DNA of 64,000 nucleotides from positions 61,152 through 125,151 of the forward strand of contig MU839212.1 of the NCBI GenBank assembly GCA_030685235.1, in the 5' to 3' direction. The position numbers and the translations under genes were made by a program. Below the pieces are notes generated by a model, which made no database searches, was not told the DNA's origin, and saw only the letters and a program-made list of their open reading frames with translations. Origin of the DNA: Copromyces sp. CBS 386.78 (lineage: Eukaryota > Ascomycota > Sordariomycetes > Sordariales > Sordariaceae). Shown piece by piece: positions 23,867-34,400 of the stretch; position 1 is the first letter of the stretch; every line of letters starts with the position of its first letter.

Positions 23867-26242
23867 TCACCATACCCTGTGAATATTCTCAACATCCTCT
23901 CCTGCTTCGCCCAGGCCCGAATCGCGGTGGCTGACAATCCCACCTGCACTTCCGTTCGTGTCGCCCGAGGTTCTCTCCTTGGCCACCATTTCGTCATCAA
24001 GGCCATACCCAGGTACTGGTGGGGGCGCACGGTTAGGCTGTGGCCTCGTTTTTAGTGGTGATGTGCCCTGAGGCTGTTGTGTCGGCTTCGGGTAGTGGAA
24101 CCTGGGTATGCTGACGGGTGTTGTTGTCGAGTTCCCGGTTGATGGCCGTTGGGGAGTCTCTGGTCGGTCCGACCTTGGTGCCAGTTGGTACTCAGGCTCA
24201 GGAGAGTCGATGATCATAGCATCATCCTCATCCCCATCCCTTGTAAGATCCATGCTGTCCTCCTCTCTTTGATAGCCATTGACATGTACGTAGGTACTCG
24301 TCGCCATTGGCATTGCTTCACTCGCGCTCGGGCGATGGCTCCTTGTTGACTGCTCTGGTTGGCCCTTGTGGCTGATACTGCTACGCCTGCTGCGGACAAA
24401 GCCGAGAAACCCCTTTCCCGACGATGTGGAAGCCGGGCTTTTGGGTACCTTGGTTATCCTCGCCTGACCGGAACGGACTGGAGTGGCAACGGACATCGCC
24501 TCGTCTAACCCATTGGCCCGGCGCGGAGAAGAGAAGAAAGAGGCAGCGCCTTCTTCTGACAGAAAGTTACCCTTCAACCCAGCGCTTGTGGTTGGCCTAC
24601 TCTCCATGCTCTCCCTGGTCTTCCCCTTATCCTTGGAGCCGAACATGAAAGACTTGCTCTTCATGGCGACTGGAGCCGACATGACGGACGCGGCGGCGGA
24701 CCGAAAGCTTGACATGGACGTACGCGGCTTGGTCGGCGAGGAAGGTCGCTCATCAAACTCGATTTTCGACTGTGATTTCCTTAACTTCTTGGCCAGCTTG
24801 CGGACCGAGCCGTAATCGACGTTGGTCTCAATGTTGTTACCATTGGGATCAGTACCGCGCTTCGTTCCGCGGGAAGGCGAGTCTGGGGCAGTCACCGGAT
24901 CAGTTTGTGGAGGAAAATAGTCGTTTACAAAGGCAGAACCAATTGAACGTGTTGGCTCTTCCCTATAAGGCGAGGGAAGAGGAGGTGGGGCCATCGAGTT
25001 GTTAACGGGTACTGACGCTGTCTTGCGGTGGAAGCCGGTGAAAATAGCATGCAACTTCTTTTCATCATTGTTCTGTTTCTGGGCCAGGTGTTCGGCAAAC
25101 GGCTTCAGGTTCTCAGGCGACTCTGGTCGGCTGGGTACTGGCGAAGGACGACCGGAGCTGGATGGGAAAGCAGTCGTGGCGGCGCGAGCCCTACCATTAA
25201 CGCTATCATGCCGGTTTGGACTGCTACTCAATACGGTGCCCGCACTCTGGGCGGCTCGAAGGGGATGTCTGGTGCCGTGAATAGCGTGCTGCTCAAAGAA
25301 TCCCGATGCCACCAAGTTCTTGTAACTCTCCATCACCTCTTCCTTAGTGGGGTAATCGGCGGCCGAGAACTTTTTGGCTGCTTCCTTCGCTGCCTCTTGA
25401 TCGCGCGTCGCCAGCGCTGCGGCTGCTCCTCTAAAGACAGGCACAGGCGGTACGGGAGGTGGTGTCTCGACAGCTGGTGTGCATGGCGCCGTCATGGTTG
25501 AGCCTCGGCCACGGTGTATCGACGATCGGCTGTCTGCTTGAGTGTTGAGAGAGGGCCGTCCCATCGCGTCTTTGCCGCTCACCATGGCTCCCCAAGACTT
25601 GCTACGACTCAGGCTGAACCTTTCGCGGACGCCATCCCAGAGTGGCGTGAGGAGGAATTTGCTCTTGCTGCGACTGTGACCCATCGGTTGCTGCACCGGC
25701 GGCTGTTGTTCTTGCTGCTCGTCTTCTGGTGGAGGCGCAGAAGGCTCATAGGCAGTATAAGTAGTCTGACGGGTGTGCTGTCGCTCCATGGTTGGAGGGT
25801 GCTCGGTGGCCGGCGTACCAACAAACTGTCGCTCGTATTCCTCCACATCCATATCCTCCAGGTATGACGGCGGTGGGGCAGCGGAAATACGGTCGTTCAT
25901 TGATCCCTCGACAAATCGGCTGATGCTAGCAGCCGAGGAAGTGTGGTTCAATTTGTGGCTGCCGGGGCCGACGACAGGTGACTGTGGTGGACGGGACGCC
26001 ATTGCATTCGGTCTCGAGAAATTGACAAATTCCTTCTTTTGTGGGGCAGCTGTCGTCTTGTCGTTCTTCTTGGGTCGCAGGTGCGAACGGAATCGCGCCT
26101 TTGCGGACCGCAGCAGGCGACCAAATCGGTCGGCGGAGGGCTTGCTTGGGTCCAGGCTGGCTAGTTGTGTCTGCTTGTCACTATCGTGAGGAGAGTCGAT
26201 CAGTGAACATGTCAGCGTGCATGGGGAGAGGCGATGCGGCAT
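23867..26242 (-). CDS. Hypothetical disordered fungal protein
   Basis: An uninterrupted 791-codon frame, far longer than expected by chance, with fungal coding character. The product is S/P/R-rich and mostly disordered. The visible ordered-looking segment is SAADYPTKEEVMESYKNLVA followed by GFFEQHAIHG (about residues 290-325). Basic patches such as RLLRSAKARFRSHLRPKK (residues 42-59) and repeated RSxSxxG-type serine motifs suggest phosphorylation and perhaps nuclear or cortical location, but no domain is recognised. The N-terminus is uncertain. A donor GTAGGTGTC on the minus strand near 26,285 and an acceptor near 26,195 could splice out the first 20 codons, and an internal ATG at 26,002 (MASRPPQ) is an alternative start. 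I do not know its function. Confidence 0.7.
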   Translation of the reverse strand: MPHRLSPCTLTCSLIDSPHDSDKQTQLASLDPSKPSADRFGRLLRSAKARFRSHLRPKKNDKTTAAPQKKEFVNFSRPNAMASRPPQSPVVGPGSHKLNHTSSAASISRFVEGSMNDRISAAPPPSYLEDMDVEEYERQFVGTPATEHPPTMERQHTRQTTYTAYEPSAPPPEDEQQEQQPPVQQPMGHSRSKSKFLLTPLWDGVRERFSLSRSKSWGAMVSGKDAMGRPSLNTQADSRSSIHRGRGSTMTAPCTPAVETPPPVPPVPVFRGAAAALATRDQEAAKEAAKKFSAADYPTKEEVMESYKNLVASGFFEQHAIHGTRHPLRAAQSAGTVLSSSPNRHDSVNGRARAATTAFPSSSGRPSPVPSRPESPENLKPFAEHLAQKQNNDEKKLHAIFTGFHRKTASVPVNNSMAPPPLPSPYREEPTRSIGSAFVNDYFPPQTDPVTAPDSPSRGTKRGTDPNGNNIETNVDYGSVRKLAKKLRKSQSKIEFDERPSSPTKPRTSMSSFRSAAASVMSAPVAMKSKSFMFGSKDKGKTRESMESRPTTSAGLKGNFLSEEGAASFFSSPRRANGLDEAMSVATPVRSGQARITKVPKSPASTSSGKGFLGFVRSRRSSISHKGQPEQSTRSHRPSASEAMPMATSTYVHVNGYQREEDSMDLTRDGDEDDAMIIDSPEPEYQLAPRSDRPETPQRPSTGNSTTTPVSIPRFHYPKPTQQPQGTSPLKTRPQPNRAPPPVPGYGLDDEMVAKERTSGDTNGSAGGIVSHRDSGLGEAGEDVENIHRVW

Positions 26243-29200
26243 TCTGGTTGCGGCGTGTCATGCAACAGGCGACAGACACCTACCAGCAGAAATTGCAACG
26301 CTCCTCGTCGGGCGAAGCGGACTCGCTCACGCGGCTTCGGCGAGGTTTTGTGTGCGTTTAAAGGAGTGCCGACGGACGAATGAGTGGTTTATTCGGTGAG
26401 CGAGTGGATATCGAAAAGGCGGTGGTGGGCGTTATGGGAGGTTGGGGGAACCGCGGACGTGGGTGGTGCCAGGCGATTGAGTGGGTTTTGTTTACTTATG
26501 GCGCCAAAAAGGAGAGTAGACCGTCCGAACTATCGTTCCCCCCCACCTCCCCCAAAGCAACTGGCCCCCAGCAAGCCCAGCAGCACTCCGGTGGGCGCCC
26601 GTGGTCCTGTTCCTGCGTTTCCAGGAAGCTCACAGCCGGGCGGAAAAGCCAAGGCCGAATCAAACAAATCAAATCAGGGCGCCCAGCGGCCGGCCAGCCT
26701 GTGCCTTGGTGCCCCCGCCGCTGAGTCCCGCTCTTGGCCTGCGCAGACCTGGCTACCCCCCTGTTCCATGGAAAACCTGGGGAAAAAGAGGACAAAGGCC
26801 AATGAAAAGGTGGGGATGGCTCATTTTGTTTTCCCTGCTTGTGCGGCGAAGCCGAGTTGCCAGTGTCTCGGATCACCTTTTCACTCAATCTGGTTCCCAT
26901 GTTTTGGAAAATGATACAAAATTCACAGTGTTTCGGGGCTTGGGTCTGGTCATTTTTGCGGTGGGCTCGGAGCAGGAGGATCACCCATTGCACCCCATAG
27001 AGAACCCTGGCGGCCCCGTCTGGTAGCGGGTCAGTAGCGGGCCACTGTCCATCACGAACGTCCATCAGTCCCCATCAGGAAGGGTAGGATTGTTAGGCCC
27101 AGGGGATGGATGGCAGAGCGCATGGCCCCCAGGAGCCCGGCGGAGAAGTGATATGCTTTGCATTGGCCTCGCGTGCCGTTGCGGGTAGCGGTAGCAACTT
27201 GCGCCGGTGACCTGCTGCAATGGCAATCTGGCTTCCACGCTTCTGATTGCACAAGTGCCACAGTTCCTGTTCTTGGGACGAGCTGTTGTTTCCGTCCCTT
27301 CGAACCGGATGCAATGGGTTGGGTATCTGGATTCTAGAGGCGCCCATATCATCAGGAGCCAGTCCAGGGGCGTTTCGCCCGTGACACCATCGCCGTACAA
27401 TGGTGCGAACGCTCTCACAGCAACCGAAAGCGACTGTTCCCAAACACCAAGTGTCCCGAGGGGAAGAGACTCGGAGGCTTTGTTGGTTGGCGTTCACCGT
27501 CCGTTGTGACCGTCCGATGCGGCCACCACGATCAGAATACACACACCCAGGTACCCCAAGGTACACCTTGCGACGTTATACCCGCCCGGCTAACGATCAC
27601 CGATCAACTGGCCCACGGTCAACGGCCCTGCAGCCCGTCCGAGGCCCGTTCCAGTTTAATGCAGCCACCACGCTCGGGAACGCGAGAGGGAACCCGTGGG
27701 TGAATGTATGTGCGCGGGCTTGACATGCATCTCTGGGGAATGACCATCTACAACGGTAGTTTCGATAGCAGATCAAAAGTCCTGCACGGCATACATGGTG
27801 ATTTTCCTTCATCCGAGCTTGAGAAGATCAGATCATATCGACCCGAGCAAAGCATATGAGCTACTACCGCTGAGCCTTGAAAAAATCATAACAAAAAATA
27901 AAATAAAACGCCCGATCATATGAAACCTTCCCGACATCACATCCGCTTGACGCTCGGATCTCGATGATCTTGATTCTTACAAAAAATGGCCGCAATGCGC
28001 GACATCTAATGTCCTACTAATGTCCCCTTTTCATCTCGGGCTCTCGGTGGATTATCCCATGGCGGTTCTGGTTGCCGTGCTAACGGTACTAACTACCTTA
28101 GGTAGTCGTGTTTTTTTTTATTGTCCGAGCGAAACCTAATTCCACGGAATCATGGATCAGGCAGGTGAACGACCGTCAAGTGGTTGGGAACACTAGGACT
28201 GAACAAGGCAAACCGCGCCCGGTCACCACTCTCCGACCAAGTTTTTTTGTTCTTATTTCTTTTCCTTTTGCTTTTCGTCTCGACCTCGGTCAAGCTACTG
28301 CCTGGATGAAAAGTCCGATAGTGGAGAATGAATGAAGGAGACTATATCTCTAGGATCCAACGAAAAAGGTGGCTTCTCATCTTGACTTTAACCTTCTGCC
28401 CGATCTTCTTTTTTTGGTGGCGTTCTTTCCCTTCTCCACTTTCTCTTCTTTCGTCTCCACAATTTCATGGTTTTTATTCCTCTTTCGTCTGATCCCGAAG
28501 GATGTAGCTTCCTTCAGTTGACCTCACCCAATTCAATGATTTCGAATTTCAACCTTGAGCAAGTCGGATTCAAGCAGTAATCGCACATCCACCAGCAACA
28601 GTGACAACGTCGACCAAACACACATTGCCCACATGCTATTTCGCATGCTCTACATCGCATATTGAAGCTCACACCACTCAGTTCTGCCATCGTGGACCAT
28701 ACGAGGACAGCAATCACCAGATCTGTCACAGGGTAAGATGCACTGCAGTGATATGCCTGTACAAGTATGCAACATCGAGTTCCGTCTAGCGAGCAGAACC
28801 AAAGTTCCATCTTTCACATGATAACGGACCAGTCCAGGCATTGCACGCTCAGACCTGTGACAAAACCACTGTTTCCATCTTGAACTAATAACCTTGGATT
28901 CCTATCTTATTGTCGTTCCATACGACTCGACTGTTGACTATTCCGATTGGATCCCGCACACCTTACGAAAACCCGATTTATAACCTGAACAAGTATGTAA
29001 ACAGAAAAAACTCGAAAGAAAAAGTGAAGGGAACATGAGAGATAAAGAACAAAAGGCCAAGAAGGAACGTATGTAGTGTGTGATGTCTCTGGCTTTTTTC
29101 TTCAACGCCAACAACCGGCCTGGTTGTATGTGATATGTGCAGCCAACATCCTCAGCCTCAGCATCCAACTTTTGCAACTTCTGCTTGTGTATGCGTGGCG

Positions 29201-29747
29201 TGCGTGCGTTCGTGCCCTAAATATGTGCTCTCTGGGTGGTGCGCTGAGCACGTTTGTAGCCAAACTCATACAGCATTCGAGCACTCAACGACATTCAAAC
29301 CCTAATACAAAACAAGCGAAGAGGAAATTCTGTGCCATGGTCGGTAACTCAAGAAAACTCAAGAGACAACAAAAAGACACCACAAAACTGACAGACATAT
29401 GACTAACAACAGAAGAAGATCTCGAGACAAGACTTTGTTGCGAACGACAACCGGAACCGAATGAATAACCATTATTTAGAAAACCGAAAACCCAAAAACC
29501 AAAATGGAGCACACAAAAAGACACTCAAACAAGCAAACCCCGACCGGCGCCGCCGATTAAAACGCCCCAACACCTAGCTCAGCAGCAACCACAACAACCC
29601 CAACAAGCCATTCAAGAAAGAAGAAACTTGTTACCTGTGTGTGCAGAACTCGCTCAATTTCACTTCCGGTGCTCCGGAAAGCCACTTGATCGATCCTCAA
29701 CAAACTACCCACAAAGAACAAAAACACGCATAAATGAATCAACCTCA
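26243..29747. other. 3.5-kb intergenic region, no recognised gene
   Basis: Upstream of the 791-aa protein gene and downstream of ve-1, both on minus, so it holds the promoter and 5' UTR of the former and the 3' UTR of the latter. Overlapping open frames on both strands near 26,400-27,800 look like GC-rich shadows. One short minus-strand frame at 28,514-28,810 is cysteine-rich (listed separately). Confidence 0.5.
28514..28810 (-). CDS. Doubtful small cysteine-rich ORF
   Basis: 98 codons from an ATG. The C-terminal part has a dense cysteine pattern: CRAC, CGQC, CHCC, CDYC and CSR within about 40 residues. No signal peptide, zinc-finger family or effector family is recognised. The N-terminal half has a weak hydrophobic stretch. 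It lies alone in a 3.5-kb intergenic region. It could be a real small metal-binding or secreted protein, or a chance frame; the latter is somewhat more likely. Confidence 0.15.
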   Translation of the reverse strand: MELWFCSLDGTRCCILVQAYHCSASYPVTDLVIAVLVWSTMAELSGVSFNMRCRACEIACGQCVFGRRCHCCWWMCDYCLNPTCSRLKFEIIELGEVN

Positions 29748-31479
29748 TTACCGGCCAAAATGCGTCTGCTTGCGCTCAAAGGTGCCGTCAGCACGCCTAT
29801 ACTCGAATACCTCCATGCCTATCGCCTCCACATCGTCCACAGGCCCCTGGTCGCGCGCCCCATCCTGGTACCGCCTCTCTTCAGTGTTAGCCCTGAACGT
29901 CTGACCGTACGCACGCTTCGAGCCAGCGACCTGGGGAGGCGGCATAGGAGGCGGCGGAAGGTAGCTGCCAGAAATTGAGGGACCGCCGCTGCTGCTAACA
30001 GAATAGCCACGATGATAAGGCTGAGCAGGCATGTTGTTGGGGCTGGCCATTGAGTGGTGGTTGTGGCTGACCGAGGGCAAGCGGTCGCGCTCGATTGACA
30101 GAGGAGGCAGGGGCGGCCGTTGGGGAGCAATGGATGTGTGGTGGTGAGGCGGCTGCGAAGGAGGAGGAGGAGGAGGAGGAGGGACGGCCTCACTGAGCGG
30201 CGGCAGTCTGTAGTCCTTCGGACTTTGGTGGATGCTGTCGTGACGAGGGGCGGGGTTGATGGGCGCATAGGTCCGCGATGGCTGATGCTGCTCGGACTGG
30301 TATACCGACTGGTGGGGCGGTGGTGGCGGAGGGTAGGAAGACGGTTGGTGTTGATAAGGCGCCCGTTGGCTCGTGGGGTAGATGGGTGAAGGGGGAACCG
30401 AGTGCGGTTGGGCGAAACTTTGTGGTGGTGGTTGAGCGGGATACTGGTGATGTGTGTTCCCTCCCAAGAATCCCAGATGGCCTCCGGATGTCGGTGTCTG
30501 AGCAGCGTATTGAGGTGGGTAATCAGCCATCGAAGGCCGGCGTTGAGGATCACTAATGGCGGAGTAGGGCGTTCTCTCGGTGCTTCCGCTCATCGATCTA
30601 TGTCGGTAGGCTTCCTGCTTCGCAGTATCGGGTGTGGCGGTTCTCCTGGCCCTCCGATATTCCTCCTCGCCATTCTCATAGTCGTTACCACCACCGTTTC
30701 CTTTTCCATCGCGACGTCGCATCCTCACATCACGCCTAATACGAACGCGACATCCTTGCTCGGCGACGGTACGGCTGAGGGGCGTGCTCTCGGTCAATCC
30801 GGGGAACTTTTTGGCGCTGTATACGACAAAATCATGAGACTTAATATGCATTCGGAAGTCGAACGATCCTGGCGAGCCGTCATGGGGGGCATTAGGGGCT
30901 TCGGGGTCCTTGTCCTTGTCCTCCTTGGTCTCTTCGTACAGGTTGAATGTCAGTTTATAGCGACCCTCGTGGCGAACCGACAAATCGGGGAACAAGAAGT
31001 AGCCGGCCAACTTGGGTCGGTCAAGATAAGCCATGCCAGAGACAGGCATGCCAGTCAACACGGGCGGTGTGTTGGCTGAAGGGGTCTGGAGACGGCCCTG
31101 GGCCATGACACGGGCGTGCTCGAGCGTGGCATAGAGGAAAAAGTTGGCGTTATACTGGAAGGTGACATCCCTCTCCTGGGCAACATTAAAGTCTTCACCC
31201 TCAAAGATGCGCAGCTCCACGACCGGAGGGGGATCCACGGGGCGACGGTCGGCGGATGCTGAAACAAGTATTAACGATCCGCGAACGATTCGGGTCTTGA
31301 CTTTGGCACTTACATTTAGGACCCGAACCGCACGCTCTCGCGCGCAGGGGTTCTTGGACGACCCTCAGGGAATACCATAGCGTTCGGCCGCTTCTAGTTA
31401 CGCGACACTTGACATTGGGTATAGGCTCATCGTCATGAGAGAGGCCGTTGGAGGCGGCGGCGATAACCTGAGCACCCAT
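29748..31479 (-). CDS. ve-1: Velvet-domain developmental regulator VE-1 (VeA orthologue)
   Basis: Exons 31479-31314 and 31258-29748 give about 558 aa. The 55-nt intron (GTAAGT donor, TTTCAG acceptor) joins ...GSGPK to [16 protein letters not shown], the family's signature block. The velvet domain covers about residues 25-240 ([54 protein letters not shown]). The rest is a long P/Q/H-rich tail. VeA-type proteins shuttle between cytoplasm and nucleus, bind VelB-type partners and the methyltransferase LaeA, and couple light to conidiation, sexual development and secondary metabolism. The basic RRDVRMRRR stretch could aid nuclear import. The start is the first ATG ([10 protein letters not shown]); an in-frame GTG at 31,509 lies upstream. 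Length agrees with fungal VeA proteins. Confidence 0.95.
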
Positions 31480-34400
31480 ACTGTCCACTTTACAAACAAT
31501 TTGCAGCACCGAGGTCCTGGGCGAATTCCGTTTTTATGCCTCTATTTTGCAATTCCACAATGCTGATTGTGGGAGACTACTGCCCAACTCGTCGGGGAGG
31601 GGCTTTGCTCTTGAACTAGAAATTGCCATTATCAGCGTCATTATTCGCAAATTCGAGGGGACCAGAAATTTTTGCCCGCAGAAATGGGACTGCGCTTGTT
31701 TTGGCGCTGCGTGTGGGAATGGTGAGACGGGCCGCAGCAAGTGAGTCCCATGACAAGCAGCGCTTGAACAGATGCGATGCAATCGGCGTGCAGGCAAGAG
31801 GTGCAGTGTAGTTGCCACTCACCCTGTTGACTTTTGCGGCAGGAAACCAAGCAAAGCAAATTGCTGGCAGATTGACGTCGGAATCCAATTTTTGATGGGA
31901 ACGTCGATGGTTTTGGAGCAGACCGTCGTCGCTTCTGGGTCGGGAACAGAGGCGGTCGAGCGAATGTGTTGAGAAAAGGATGGAAGGAAGTGAAGACGAC
32001 GAAAAGACGACGGGGCGGACGAGGATTGAACAACGGGAAGCGAGAGGAGCAGGTGGAAGCGCTACCGACAGGACAAAACAGGGACGGCCGGGAGTGGATT
32101 GTGGTGGGCGGATCGGCCTGAGGGGGCTGAGGGATTGGCTGGTAAGGGAAGACGAATGGATGGGTGGGTGGATGGCGGATGGAATGGGGATGGTGACCGT
32201 GGGCTGCGTTGGGTGGGCTATCGCTATGGGACTACGGACCCAAAGTTCCCAGAAACCAGAGCGACGGGTAGGAGCTGTGTGAAGAAGACCGCCTCGGGAC
32301 TGCTGCTATTGGTTGCTTGCCCGCAAACTCGGCGAACCTCTCTGGAACGGACGTCCACGTATTTGTCCCAAGCCTTTGGGGCGACCACTCGACTGCAGCC
32401 AGGACTGTCGCACTGTCACCGTCCAACCCCTACGGCCCTGGGTAGGTAGGAGGTGTCTGGGCTTTTGGAGGGCTGGACCTGAGTTCCCAGTCCGGTGTCG
32501 TTACTCCTTGTGTCGGGTAAGTAACGAACGCCTAGGTCAACAGAGATCACCAAACAGCCGGCGAGGCAGCAACTCTTTTTGACAGCAAAAAGGGAGGAAG
32601 GGAAAACTCTTAAAAACGGGCAAACCCAGGAACAAAAACAATTTCGGGGAGTGAATGCCCTCGTCCGACAAGGGTCCAAGGCACTGAAGAGGGCCTCGAC
32701 TCCCCAGACTCCAGAGACTCCAGAGAGGAGAGGGGGGCCCCTCTGCGAAATGAGCGCGGACGGAAAATGTGACAAACGGTTAGACTATGCATGGGAGGTT
32801 GCATCAGCAGTGGACCGCCATGGCTCCCATCATGATCTTGCCCTCTCTGGGCCTGGTCCCGTCATCTGTTCCTTGTCCGGTGCCGCTTGCTCTCTCTTCA
32901 CACTCTCTTGACTTTTTCTCTCAAAAGCGACTCGACACTCTCGACACTGTACCGTCGAACGAGTGGCCGCCCAGCGCGTCTCCCGACTGGCCGAACACAG
33001 CCTACACCTTGACGGGCGGTTTGTTAACGGTTTGCACTCAAGTGCAACCCTCTCAAGGTGAGTTGAAGGGATATACAGTGCCAGGTCGAGCCGGGCAGTG
33101 AAGCCGTGTGAGAGTCTCAGTGAAAGTCTGTTCCCATCTAGGTTTAGTGCCGTTTCTCCGCCACCATCTGGACAACCTTAACAAATCCTCACACCCTCGG
33201 GGCGGGAGGGCGCTCGGACGGCTGAGATGGCTTCTCATTGGACAGGCTTTTGATCCGGGGTTCAGGTTCTGCCGTCTGTCTATTGGTGTTTTTCTCGTCG
33301 AGGTGTGGACCTTTGCCGGCTTCGCGTGGACCTCGTCCTAGAGGTAGTCACTCCTGGACGACTGTTGCAGCAGGAAGCTACTTCCGCGACCCCATCGCCT
33401 CTTCTCCATATGCAATCAATAACAACCAGGTATTCTCAAGACAAGGAAGAAGGAGAGAGTGATGGATCTCATCACAGAAGAGGCTAGTCAGAGGAATTAC
33501 CATAACAGCATGATTATTACCGCAAGACATCTCGTTTTGGAAAGGAAAAAAAAAAGGAAAAAAACCCTCGGCTGGTCCATATCAAGATTTCAAGATCCAT
33601 CTACGATCCAGTGGCACTAAAAGACGCCCATCCATGGATGGATTGATTCATGGGCCCATGCCATCTTTTGGTTCTCAACTCCAAGCGAGTGCGGACTGGG
33701 CCCAGTTCAATTGCGCAACCGACAAGTGGAAACCGACACCACCGCAACAGAGTCAGGCACTCAATTCAGGGCAAGGGACGGGTTCGGTTCGGTCGCTTCG
33801 GTGACATGCCACTTTCCACTTCTTGGAATCTGGGCCATATGGAGCATCGTCCCGGATTTGGGCCGGATTTTGCGCTTTTCTTTCGTCAGGGGGAGGGGGG
33901 ATGGACTGGCCCTGGCTCGGTGCTTCTGTGCCTGTCTGTTGTGGTTCGACAACTTCGGCCGTTTCTTTTGGTCGACCGTTGCCCACCGACTGCAACCGAC
34001 TTCCCGTCCGTCGTCGCCCGGCATGTTCCGTTCGTGTGTTGTCCTCGCCAGTGCTTATGTCACACGGGACCATGTGCCAAGCGAAGCTAGCTGTCAAAGA
34101 AGAAATTCAGGAGAAGAAGTGTTGTGGAAGCGATGAGGAAGCCTCAGAACGAATTGGTCTTCAAGACACGAGCCAAAGACGTTAGACGACCCCCATTCAC
34201 TCAAACTTTATTTCCGATTTTCCAAAGCCATCGGGCAGAAAAAGAAAATGTGCCCAGAGCTGGAGAGACGATGGACGCAAGCATTCACGATGCGACGTCA
34301 AGGTGGTAGCAACTGAAATTTACCGGAGGATACTTGTAGTGTAAATGCCGTCTCACCACCCACCCACCCGTCCCAGCGCTCCGGGCGCCACTGTCTGTGC

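Noticed and set aside
26496..27065. 189-codon minus-strand frame upstream of the 791-aa protein gene
   Set aside because: Overlaps equally long frames on the other strand, starts weakly, and shows no domain; typical GC-rich chance frame.
30150..30185. Purine-rich trinucleotide repeat as a possible regulatory tract
   Set aside because: It is the antisense of a polyproline run in the ve-1 coding sequence.
29819..30553. 244-codon minus-strand frame inside ve-1
   Set aside because: Frame-shifted shadow of the P/Q/H-rich tail of ve-1; no start or splice support.
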